This document shows, one piece after another, positions 6,718 to 13,999 of a DNA stretch of 64,000 nt. Made by a program: the position numbers and the translations under genes. The notes beneath the pieces were generated by a model. The model saw only the letters and a list, made by a program, of their open reading frames with translations. It searched no databases and was not told the DNA's origin. Source of the stretch: JBFMFH01 sp964481395 (GTDB lineage Bacteria > Acidobacteriota > Vicinamibacteria > Vicinamibacterales > JAKQTR01); NCBI GenBank assembly GCA_964481395.1, contig CAYZYG010000006.1:1-64000 (forward strand), written 5' to 3'. Position 1 is the first letter of the stretch. Each line of letters starts with the position of its first letter.

Positions 6718-9483
6718 CTAGAACGACCAGCGGGCGCCGAACGTGAGCTGCCGCGCCGTCGTCAGCGACAGCGGCGACTTGTACGCCACTGATGCGCTCG
6801 CCGGCTGACCGTCAGGTCCGGGGTACGTGATACTTCGGCTCGGTACGCGCGTCTGCACGCTCGTTACCGTATCGTTGTTGAACAGGTTCGCCACGTCGAC
6901 GAACACGCCGATTCGATGGACGTCGAAGTTGAACGTCTTCTCGGCCCTCATGTCGACGATGTGCTGGGTCTCGAGCCGCTCGCTTCCCAGTGGCGCGAGA
7001 TTGATGTTGAGCGACCCCGTCCAATTGAGGACGCTGCCCGAACCACTGACGAGCGCCAGAGGATTGTAGGTGCCGCCGCTGATCGCCCGGTAGTAGGCGT
7101 TGAGTGACACCTCCACCTTCGGGATCTGATACCCGCCCATGAGCTTGAACTCGTGGGTACGGTCGTTCGAGAGCTTCCCTTCGGCATTGACGAGCGCGAT
7201 GTTCGGGTTGCGGAACTGGCTGCCGCCCAGGCCCGACCGTCCGGAGTTATTGACGTTGCCCGTCGTCTCGGACCACACGTACGAGAACTGGCCCTGCCAG
7301 CGATTCGAGAACGACTTGCTGAGAACGAACATCACGCCCTTGTACTTCCGATACGGGTCGAGCGTGCCGATGACCGTGCCGTCCGGCTGTTTGTACTGGA
7401 ACCCGGCGTAGTTGACGATCTGCGTACTGTCCGCGGTCGTCGACCGGTTGGCCCAGCGGTACAGCGTGTACGGCGTTGTGGCAGTCGGGTTGTTGGGGTT
7501 CGGCAGATCCCGAGTGAACGGGGTCCACGTCGACCCCGGAATGACCGCTCCGACGAAGTTGTCCCAGTTCCGCCAGATCCCCGTGACGGCGACCCGCATG
7601 TCGCGCCGCAGTTGCTGCTCGAATCCGAAGGTCGTTTCGTCGAGGCCGAAGTGTTTCAGGTTCGACGCGACCGTCCAGTTCCCGCCGATGGTCGTCTCGT
7701 CGAACAGCTCGAGGTCGCCCGGCGCATTCACGAAGTAGGACTGGAACGGTGTCCAGCCGCCCACCGCCTGGTTGTACGGGTTGAATGCGGCGCCCTCGTA
7801 GTAGCGGCCCCACGACGCCCGGATGACGCTCGTGCCCTGACCTGTGAGGTCATAGGTGGCGCCCACGCGGGGTCCGATCATCCAGTCGGGCGCGTACACC
7901 GTCTTCTTCAGCTCCGGGCTGTAGCCGGCGATGTGATCGAGGCGAACGCCGAGGTTGGCCGTCAGGCGCCCGATCTTCCACTGATCCTGCGCGTAGAACG
8001 ACTCGCGCTTGTTCTTGCCGCGGATGTCGTACGCGTAGCCGTACGCCAGGTACGGACCGTAGTAATCGTAGTAATAGACGCCGTTCGTGTAGCCGAACTG
8101 GCTGCGGACGCCGCTGCGCTCGATCTCCATGCCGAACTTGAAGTTGTGCTTCCCATACGCGTCGGCATAGGTCGAGAGCGACACATTGACCTGGTTCCGA
8201 TCGCGGTCGGCGTAGTAGAAGTAGCCGGCACCGCCGGAGAAGGACCCGTCAGCCCCTTCGTACCGAGCGGATTCCGGGCTCACCGGGTCGAGGTAGTAGT
8301 AGCCCCAGTACCCGGTGTACTTCGCCTCGAGGAACGTCGTGGAACCGAACAGCTTGCGGTACTGGATGTTCCAGACGGCTTCCGGCGAGTCCTGATTGAC
8401 CGTCTGCTGCTCGGTGGCAGCGTACGAGGGGATCCAGGCGAAGCGCCCGGTCACGTTGTAGTTGTCCCACTGGAACGAACCGGTCAGCGTATCGGTCGGA
8501 CTGATGTTCCAGGTGACCTTGCCGTTGTAGCGGGGGCTCACCTCCGTGGCGAGGGTGCTCGGTCCTGCCGGGTCGCGTTCGAATGCGTAGCGCTGCACGC
8601 TGAACCACCAGAACGCCTTGTCGCGCGAGAACGGCCCGCCGAGCTGCACGGTGTAGTCGTTCAGCTTGGTGATCACGCTGGGCGACCCGAGCGACGGGTT
8701 CAGCCTCAGGTACTCATCCGAGACGTTGTCGCCGGCCAGCCCGTCGTTGGTGTGCCGGACCTCGAACAGGCCCGAGTAGCGGTTGCCGCCCGACTTCGTG
8801 ATCGTGTTGACCACGGCGCCGCTGAACCCGCCGTACTCAGCCGGGGCTCCGACGCCGCCGACCTGCACTTCTTCGATGATGTTGAAGTTGTAGAACACCC
8901 ACGCGGAGCCGGCCTCCGGGTCACGCGTATCGACACCGTCGATCAGCAGCGCGTTCCCGTAGCTCGAGTCGCCGCCGAACGCCGCCGAGTTGTTGATGCC
9001 CGGCGCGTAGTTGAGCACGCCGGTCGCGGCGTTGAAGTTGCCCAGGTTGATCGGGATGTTCGCCAGCAGATCCTGCGACAGCGAGTTGTCCGACGCCGTC
9101 GTCGTGGTGTCGATCGTGGTCGCGTTCGCTGTGACCTCGACCGTCTCCTGCAGGCCTCCGACCCTCATCGTGAAGGGAATGTTGCGCGTCGTCCCGATGC
9201 CCACGTCGATGGCGCGCTCAGTCCGCGGCGCGAAGCCCTGCAGTTCGACCCGCACGTCGTACGGGCCAGGGTTGAGGCCGACGAACCTGAACTCGCCCTT
9301 CTCGTCGGTAACCGTCGTCTGCGAACCGGTCCGGCCGGTCAGCGTCACCGTGACGCCGGGCAGCACGCCGCCCTGCTCGTCCACGGCCTTGCCGGTGATG
9401 GTACCGGTCAGCGTCTGGGCGCTGGCCGGCATGCCTGCTGTCACGAGCAGGAGGACGGCCAGAACAAATGTCAGTCGCTTCAT
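6718..9483 (-). CDS. Oar-like TonB-dependent receptor
   Basis: Outer-membrane beta-barrel receptor, 921 residues. A signal peptide (MKRLTFVLAVLLLVTAGMPASAQ) is followed by a carboxypeptidase-regulatory-like domain (about 25-100; TGKAVDEQGGVLPGVTVTL), a plug (about 120-220; LLIDGVDTRDPEAGSAW) and a long barrel ending in the usual aromatic residue (TFGARWSF). Such receptors are hallmark proteins of Acidobacteriota and import large ligands by TonB energy. The ATG at 9483 was chosen because AGGAGG lies 9 nt upstream; the ATG at 9492 directly abuts that site. The ribosome binding site overlaps the stop of the small gene before it (TAGGAGG), so the two are co-translated. Confidence 0.9.
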   Translation of the reverse strand: MKRLTFVLAVLLLVTAGMPASAQTLTGTITGKAVDEQGGVLPGVTVTLTGRTGSQTTVTDEKGEFRFVGLNPGPYDVRVELQGFAPRTERAIDVGIGTTRNIPFTMRVGGLQETVEVTANATTIDTTTTASDNSLSQDLLANIPINLGNFNAATGVLNYAPGINNSAAFGGDSSYGNALLIDGVDTRDPEAGSAWVFYNFNIIEEVQVGGVGAPAEYGGFSGAVVNTITKSGGNRYSGLFEVRHTNDGLAGDNVSDEYLRLNPSLGSPSVITKLNDYTVQLGGPFSRDKAFWWFSVQRYAFERDPAGPSTLATEVSPRYNGKVTWNISPTDTLTGSFQWDNYNVTGRFAWIPSYAATEQQTVNQDSPEAVWNIQYRKLFGSTTFLEAKYTGYWGYYYLDPVSPESARYEGADGSFSGGAGYFYYADRDRNQVNVSLSTYADAYGKHNFKFGMEIERSGVRSQFGYTNGVYYYDYYGPYLAYGYAYDIRGKNKRESFYAQDQWKIGRLTANLGVRLDHIAGYSPELKKTVYAPDWMIGPRVGATYDLTGQGTSVIRASWGRYYEGAAFNPYNQAVGGWTPFQSYFVNAPGDLELFDETTIGGNWTVASNLKHFGLDETTFGFEQQLRRDMRVAVTGIWRNWDNFVGAVIPGSTWTPFTRDLPNPNNPTATTPYTLYRWANRSTTADSTQIVNYAGFQYKQPDGTVIGTLDPYRKYKGVMFVLSKSFSNRWQGQFSYVWSETTGNVNNSGRSGLGGSQFRNPNIALVNAEGKLSNDRTHEFKLMGGYQIPKVEVSLNAYYRAISGGTYNPLALVSGSGSVLNWTGSLNINLAPLGSERLETQHIVDMRAEKTFNFDVHRIGVFVDVANLFNNDTVTSVQTRVPSRSITYPGPDGQPASASVAYKSPLSLTTARQLTFGARWSF

Positions 9484-9496
9484 GTTCGGCATCCTC

Positions 9497-9856
9497 CTAC
9501 TTGGCGGGCGACTTGATGCGGTCGTTGCTCGTCGAGTAGAGCGCGAACCCGGCGCCCACGCCGACCAGCACCAACGTCACGATGCCCGCAGTGCTCTTGA
9601 AGAAACTCTTCGACGACAGGTCGGTGGTGCTGCCACCGGCATCCTGCCGTGCGGCGCGCTCAGCGGCGGGCGCCTTGCCGACCTTCCCCACTTCCAACGC
9701 CACGGCCTTCTGAATGGCGGCCGTCAGCGTCTGGTCGGCCTTCGCCGGGGAAGGTGTTTCTCCCGCCAGCGCGGAGGCCGGTAGGGCGCCGACCGCCAGC
9801 ACGCACACCAGCACGCGCGCGACGAGCCGCCGCCACGGACACTTGAGATACGTCAC
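9497..9856 (-). CDS. small exported protein with one C-terminal membrane segment
   Basis: A 119-residue protein of unknown function. The GTG start at 9856 is set by AAGGAGG 5 nt upstream. An N-terminal signal (LVARVLVCVLAVGALPASALA) is followed by a short helical Ala/Lys-rich stretch and one hydrophobic segment near the C-terminus (GIVTLVLVGVGAGFALYS). It precedes the TonB receptor by 13 bp. Acidobacterial receptors are often preceded by small membrane proteins of this shape, but I recognise no family. Confidence 0.65.
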   Translation of the reverse strand: MTYLKCPWRRLVARVLVCVLAVGALPASALAGETPSPAKADQTLTAAIQKAVALEVGKVGKAPAAERAARQDAGGSTTDLSSKSFFKSTAGIVTLVLVGVGAGFALYSTSNDRIKSPAK

Positions 9857-9930
9857 TTGTCCCTCCTTGGGGTCTGGTTCTACCAGTCCGGTTCCCTCCG
9901 GCATAGACCGGCCGGAGGTGGGGCAACCGG

Positions 9931-9939
9931 ATTATAGCA
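9931..9939 (-). promoter_or_regulatory. extended -10 promoter for the TonB receptor operon
   Basis: TGCTATAAT on the minus strand is a perfect sigma-70 TATAAT with a TGN extension. It lies 75 bp before the GTG at 9856. No good -35 is seen, as expected for extended -10 promoters. Confidence 0.55.
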
Positions 9940-10122
9940 AAACAGGGACCGGTGCCTCTGCCAGCTTCCGATTACCCCTAAGTGTTTGTGTAACAAGACA
10001 CCGGGGCGTTCCGGACGCCAGAGGCGGCCGCGCACACCCGGGGCGTATCCAAGGCGCCGCATCGCCGCGTGCAAAATTCTGAATCGGTCGGGCCAAGGAC
10101 CCGTTCCACCCCATCCATCGAC

Positions 10123-10152
10123 TTGCATCAAGCCTCCGCCCGCACGTAGACT
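10123..10152 (+). promoter_or_regulatory. sigma-70-like promoter for the spermidine-synthase-like gene
   Basis: TTGCAT (10123-10128) and TAGACT (10147-10152) are separated by 18 bp, about 55 bp before the start codon. Confidence 0.4.
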
Positions 10153-10207
10153 GGCTTGCTCGGGCGTGCCCGACAGCTAACCTCTGACGCCCAGTCCGAG
10201 AGTGCCC

Positions 10208-12661
10208 ATGACATCGAAGCGGTTCCTGCCCCTGCTGCTCCTGCTCTTCGTCGGAAGTGGATGTGCCGCCCTCATCTATGAGGTGGTCTGGTTCCAGTTG
10301 CTCCAGTTGGTCATCGGTTCGTCGGCCATCTCGCTGGCGGTCCTCCTGGGCACGTTCATGGGCGGGCTGGGCCTCGGCAGCTACCTGCTGCCCCGGTTCC
10401 TCTCGCCTCGGCACCATCCGCTCGCCGTGTATGCGGCTCTCGAGTTCGCCATCGGCGCCATCGGCCTCGTCGTGCTCGTCGTCACGCCGCTCGTCGGCAG
10501 CGCCTACGCCGCGTGGGCCGGCTCCGGCGTCACCGGCCTCATCCTTCGCGGGCTGGCCGCCGGTGTCTGCCTTCTGCCGCCAACCATCCTGATGGGGGCG
10601 ACCCTGCCGGCCCTCTCGCGCTGGATCGAGACGACGCCCCGCGGCGTGTCCTGGCTCGGATTCTTCTATGCCGGCAACACGGCCGGAGCGGTGCTGGGTG
10701 CCGTGCTGGCCGGGTTCTACCTCTTGCGCGTGTTCGACATGCCGACCGCCACCTATGTCGCGGTCACCCTGAACGCGGTTGTGGCGCTCGTCGCGTTCCT
10801 CCTGGCGAGGGTCACCGGCCACACCGTCGGGCTGGTGGACGACAGCGGCGCGGACGTCGCACCGGCGGGACGCAGGGGGAAGGGCGACGCCGCGCCGGCC
10901 GGGCCCGCCATCGCCGTCCCGGGTGTCCGCGACATCTACGTCGCCATCGCCCTGTCAGGAATGACGGCTCTAGGCGCCCAGGTCATCTGGGCGCGCCTGC
11001 TCTCCCTCACCTTCGGCGGCACGACCTATACCTTCTCGCTCATCCTGGCGACGTTCCTCCTCGGTCTCGGCATCGGCAGCAGCGGGGGCGCGGCCATCTC
11101 CCGCACGAGCCCGAATCCCCGCATCGCGTTCGGCATCTGTCAGGCTCTGCTGGGCGCGTGCATCGCCTGGGCCGGCTACATGCTGACCCAGTCGATGCCG
11201 TACTGGCCGATCGATCCGTCCATCAGCAGCGATCCCTGGATCACGTTCCAGCTCGACGTGGCGCGCAGCCTCTGGGTCGTCCTGCCCGGCGCGATTCTCT
11301 GGGGCGCGAGCTTCCCGCTCGCGTTGGCCGCCTCCGTCGCCCGCGGCCAGGATCCCGCGCGCGTCGTCGGCAGCCTCTTCGCCTCCAACACGGTCGGCGC
11401 CATCGTGGGGTCTCTCGGCGCCGGCGCGCTCGTGGCCTGGATCGGCAGCCAGCACGCCCAGCAGGTGCTGATGATCTTCTGCGCGCTGTCCGCGCTCCTG
11501 GTCCTTCAACCCGTCGGCGAGCGGGCCACGGAGAAGGGCGCCCACCTTCGCTACGCCGGCGCGGCCGTGGCCATCGTCGTCGCGGGCTTCCTGCTGGCGA
11601 AGGCCATGGCCCCCATCCCCGGCGTGCTGGTGGGCTACGGACGTTTCGCTTCGACGCGGGTCGGACAGGCCGACTTCATCTACGTCGACGAAGGCCTGAA
11701 CGCCTCCGTGGCCGTGTCCGAGTTGAGCAACGGCGTGCGCAACTACCACAACGCCGGCAAAGTCCAGGCCTCGAGTGAACCCCAGGACATGCGCCTGCAG
11801 CGGATGCTCGGGCACCTGACGACGCTCCTGCCGGAGAATCCGGAGTCCGTCGTCGTCATCGGGTGCGGAGCCGGCGTCACAGCCGGCGCGGTGTCGGTGG
11901 ACCCCCGCGTCAAACAGCTCACCATCGCCGAAATCGAGCCCCTCGTCGTGCGGACCGTCTCGACGTACTTCAGCCAGCACAACTTCGACGTCGTCCGGAA
12001 CCCGAAAACACGGGTCCGGATCGACGACGCCCGGCATTACCTGCTCACCACCGACGAGCAGTTCGACGCCATCACGTCGGACCCGCTGGATCCGTGGGTG
12101 AAGGGCGCCGCCATGCTTTACTCGAAGGAGTTCTTCGAGCTGGTCAAGCGGCGGCTGAAGCCGGGCGGCGCCGTCACGCTCTTCGTCCAGCTCTACGAGA
12201 GCAGTGAAGCGGCGGTCAAGAGCGAGATCGCCACGTTCTTCGACGTCTTCCCCAACGGCGCCGTGTTCGCCAACACCTTCGAGGGGGCGGGGTACGACCT
12301 GGTGCTGGTGGCGAAGAACGACCCCCTGCGCATCGACCTCGACGCGTGGGAGGCGCGTCTGCGCGAGCCGGGCTACGAAACGATGAGGCTGTCGCTGGGG
12401 CAGATCGGCTTCGGCTCGGCCGTCGAACTCCTGTCGACGTTCGCGGGACAGGCACGTGACCTCAAGGGCTGGCTCCAGGACGCCGAGCTGACGCGTGACC
12501 GGAACCTGCGGCTCCAGTACCTGGCCGGGCTGGGGCTGAACCTGCGACACGGCGACTACATCTACCGCAACATGGTGGCCTACCGGCAGTCGCCGGACGA
12601 CCTGTTCACCGGCTCCGACCAACTGAAGGCCGCGCTGTGGGAGTTCATGCGCTACCAGTGA
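10208..12661 (+). CDS. multi-pass membrane protein fused to a spermidine-synthase-like domain
   Basis: An 817-residue fusion. The N-terminal ~480 residues contain many hydrophobic helices resembling a major-facilitator/SpeE-type membrane module (LLLLLFVGSGCAALIYEVVW at the start). The C-terminal region (about 500-720) has the Rossmann methyltransferase fold of polyamine synthases: VVVIGCGAGVTAG as the nucleotide motif, AEIEPLVV as the acidic ligand loop, and DARHYLLTTDEQFDAITSDP. Such fused spermidine synthases occur in Acidobacteria and other phyla. ATG 10208 was preferred over GTG 10202 because GAGAG lies 5 nt upstream. A true polyamine synthase activity is uncertain. The next gene overlaps its stop. 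Confidence 0.8.
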   Translation: MTSKRFLPLLLLLFVGSGCAALIYEVVWFQLLQLVIGSSAISLAVLLGTFMGGLGLGSYLLPRFLSPRHHPLAVYAALEFAIGAIGLVVLVVTPLVGSAYAAWAGSGVTGLILRGLAAGVCLLPPTILMGATLPALSRWIETTPRGVSWLGFFYAGNTAGAVLGAVLAGFYLLRVFDMPTATYVAVTLNAVVALVAFLLARVTGHTVGLVDDSGADVAPAGRRGKGDAAPAGPAIAVPGVRDIYVAIALSGMTALGAQVIWARLLSLTFGGTTYTFSLILATFLLGLGIGSSGGAAISRTSPNPRIAFGICQALLGACIAWAGYMLTQSMPYWPIDPSISSDPWITFQLDVARSLWVVLPGAILWGASFPLALAASVARGQDPARVVGSLFASNTVGAIVGSLGAGALVAWIGSQHAQQVLMIFCALSALLVLQPVGERATEKGAHLRYAGAAVAIVVAGFLLAKAMAPIPGVLVGYGRFASTRVGQADFIYVDEGLNASVAVSELSNGVRNYHNAGKVQASSEPQDMRLQRMLGHLTTLLPENPESVVVIGCGAGVTAGAVSVDPRVKQLTIAEIEPLVVRTVSTYFSQHNFDVVRNPKTRVRIDDARHYLLTTDEQFDAITSDPLDPWVKGAAMLYSKEFFELVKRRLKPGGAVTLFVQLYESSEAAVKSEIATFFDVFPNGAVFANTFEGAGYDLVLVAKNDPLRIDLDAWEARLREPGYETMRLSLGQIGFGSAVELLSTFAGQARDLKGWLQDAELTRDRNLRLQYLAGLGLNLRHGDYIYRNMVAYRQSPDDLFTGSDQLKAALWEFMRYQ

Positions 12662-13305
12662 ACCCGAACATGAAGACGTACCGCGCCGGGGACTCAGTCG
12701 AAGACATCTGCCGCGCCTGCAAGATCGCGCGGATCCACACCGTCATCGTGGCGGATCGGGATGGTTCGCCGCTGAGGGTGCAGTGCGATTACTGCGGAAG
12801 CCAGCACAACTTCCGCGGCGGCGCTCAGGGCGCCGACTCCCGTCCGGCGGCGTCGCGGTCGGTACCGGGCACGGCCCCTCCCGCGTCGTCCGCGCGCCAG
12901 GCGCTTCCGCCGGTGTCGGAACGTGAACGTGCGGCGCCCCCTATCGCGCTGCCTCCGGGCGACGGGGCCGATCTCGAATGGCTCCTGCGAAAGGTCATCC
13001 GGGAGGAGACGGGGCTGACCCCGGCTGTGCCGGCAGACAAGTGGCGGGGCGGCACGATGGTCCTGAGGCCAGTCAGCAGCGACCTGCAGGAGAAGAGCTG
13101 GCCCATCGAGACGCTGTTCCACAAGATCGTCATGATCCGGAACCGACTCCGGACGCTCGAACAGCAGGTGAACGCGATGGACCTGCCGGAGGACGCGAAA
13201 ATCCGGCTGCAGGCCTACGTGACGGGCTGCTACGGCTCGCTGACGAGCTTCAACGTACTGTTCGCCGACGACCAGGACCGATTCAAGGGATCTGGCGGCG
13301 ACTGA
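12658..13305 (+). CDS. zinc-ribbon protein of unknown function
   Basis: A 215-residue cytoplasmic protein. It begins with GTG in a GTGA overlap with the previous stop; ATG 12670 is an alternative start. The N-terminus has two Cys pairs (CRAC and CDYC, about 28 residues apart), a zinc ribbon. A Pro/Ala/Ser-rich linker follows, then a helical domain (LEWLLRKVIREETG; ETLFHKIVMIRNRLRTLEQQ) seen in uncharacterised Acidobacteriota proteins. Coupling to the spermidine-synthase-like gene suggests shared expression. I do not recognise a function. Confidence 0.65.
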   Translation: MNPNMKTYRAGDSVEDICRACKIARIHTVIVADRDGSPLRVQCDYCGSQHNFRGGAQGADSRPAASRSVPGTAPPASSARQALPPVSERERAAPPIALPPGDGADLEWLLRKVIREETGLTPAVPADKWRGGTMVLRPVSSDLQEKSWPIETLFHKIVMIRNRLRTLEQQVNAMDLPEDAKIRLQAYVTGCYGSLTSFNVLFADDQDRFKGSGGD

Positions 13306-13404
13306 GGGGCTGGCTTCGCCCTCGCCCCGGCGAGTCGAAGCCCTGAACGGCGCGCCGCGGCCTGACGGACGACCTCCGCCCGCCAGGCCCGCGCATCAGC
13401 TCAC

Positions 13405-13773
13405 CTACCAGCGGGGCTCGGTCCGGCGTCCGCCGCCGCCCCCGCGCCCGCCGCCACCACCGCCGCCGCGATTGCGGCCGCCGCCGCCACCGAAGCCGCC
13501 GCCGCCGCCAAATCCGCCGCCACCGGTCTTGGGGCGCGCCTCGTTGACGGTGAGGTTGCGGCCGTTCAGCGGACGATCGTGCAGCGCGTCGATCGCCTTC
13601 TGCGCATCCGCCTCGTTGACCATCTCGACGAACGCGAACCCGCGCGAACGCCCGGTCGCCATGTCGCGCATGATGCGCACGGACTCCACCGGACCGGACT
13701 GCTCGAACAGATCCTGCAGATCGGTTTCGGCGGTGTCGAACGGAAGGTTCCCGACGTACAGTTTCCTACCCAC
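13405..13773 (-). CDS. RRM-type RNA-binding protein with glycine-rich tail
   Basis: A 122-residue RNA-binding protein. A single RRM (residues 4-80) contains RNP2 LYVGNL and RNP1 RGFAFVEM. It is followed by a Gly/Arg-rich tail of about 38 residues. The plan matches the bacterial and cyanobacterial Rbp family, which is often cold-induced and helps mRNA folding or turnover. The GTG start at 13773 is supported by AGGAG 8 nt upstream; an ATG five bases before is out of frame. A good promoter lies about 180 bp upstream, leaving a long leader. Confidence 0.9.
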   Translation of the reverse strand: MGRKLYVGNLPFDTAETDLQDLFEQSGPVESVRIMRDMATGRSRGFAFVEMVNEADAQKAIDALHDRPLNGRNLTVNEARPKTGGGGFGGGGGFGGGGGRNRGGGGGGGRGGGGGRRTEPRW

Positions 13774-13786
13774 GGCATGCTCTCCT

Positions 13787-13801
13787 GCTCACCTGGTGAG
13801 C
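13787..13801 (-). promoter_or_regulatory. leader hairpin directly before the RRM ribosome binding site
   Basis: GCTCACCAGGTGAGC on the minus strand is a perfect palindrome ending one base before the AGGAG site (13786-13782). It could gate ribosome access, for example in temperature response or autoregulation by the RNA-binding protein. The role is inferred. Confidence 0.4.
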
Positions 13802-13952
13802 GCTCGACGAAGCTCAGGCCTTGCCATCGCGGGACTGGCCCGCGGGCGCAGTCATCTCGATCATGTGCGAAGTGACATGGGAGGGAGAGTCAGGAGCCGG
13901 GGATTCGGCTGGCGTGATGTCTCAATCCTTGGCCTGTCTTCCAGACCCGGTA

Positions 13953-13981
13953 ATTGTCGCACGTCCCCGGCCTCCTGTCGA
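13953..13981 (-). promoter_or_regulatory. sigma-70-like promoter of the RRM gene
   Basis: TCGACA (13981-13976) and GACAAT (13958-13953) are separated by exactly 17 bp on the minus strand. The predicted transcript would carry a leader of about 170 nt. Confidence 0.45.
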
Positions 13982-13999
13982 GCGGTGGTTGACGGCACC

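Noticed and set aside
7153..9516. 787-codon plus-strand frame opposite the TonB receptor
   Set aside because: Antisense shadow; no domain, and the receptor is complete on the minus strand.
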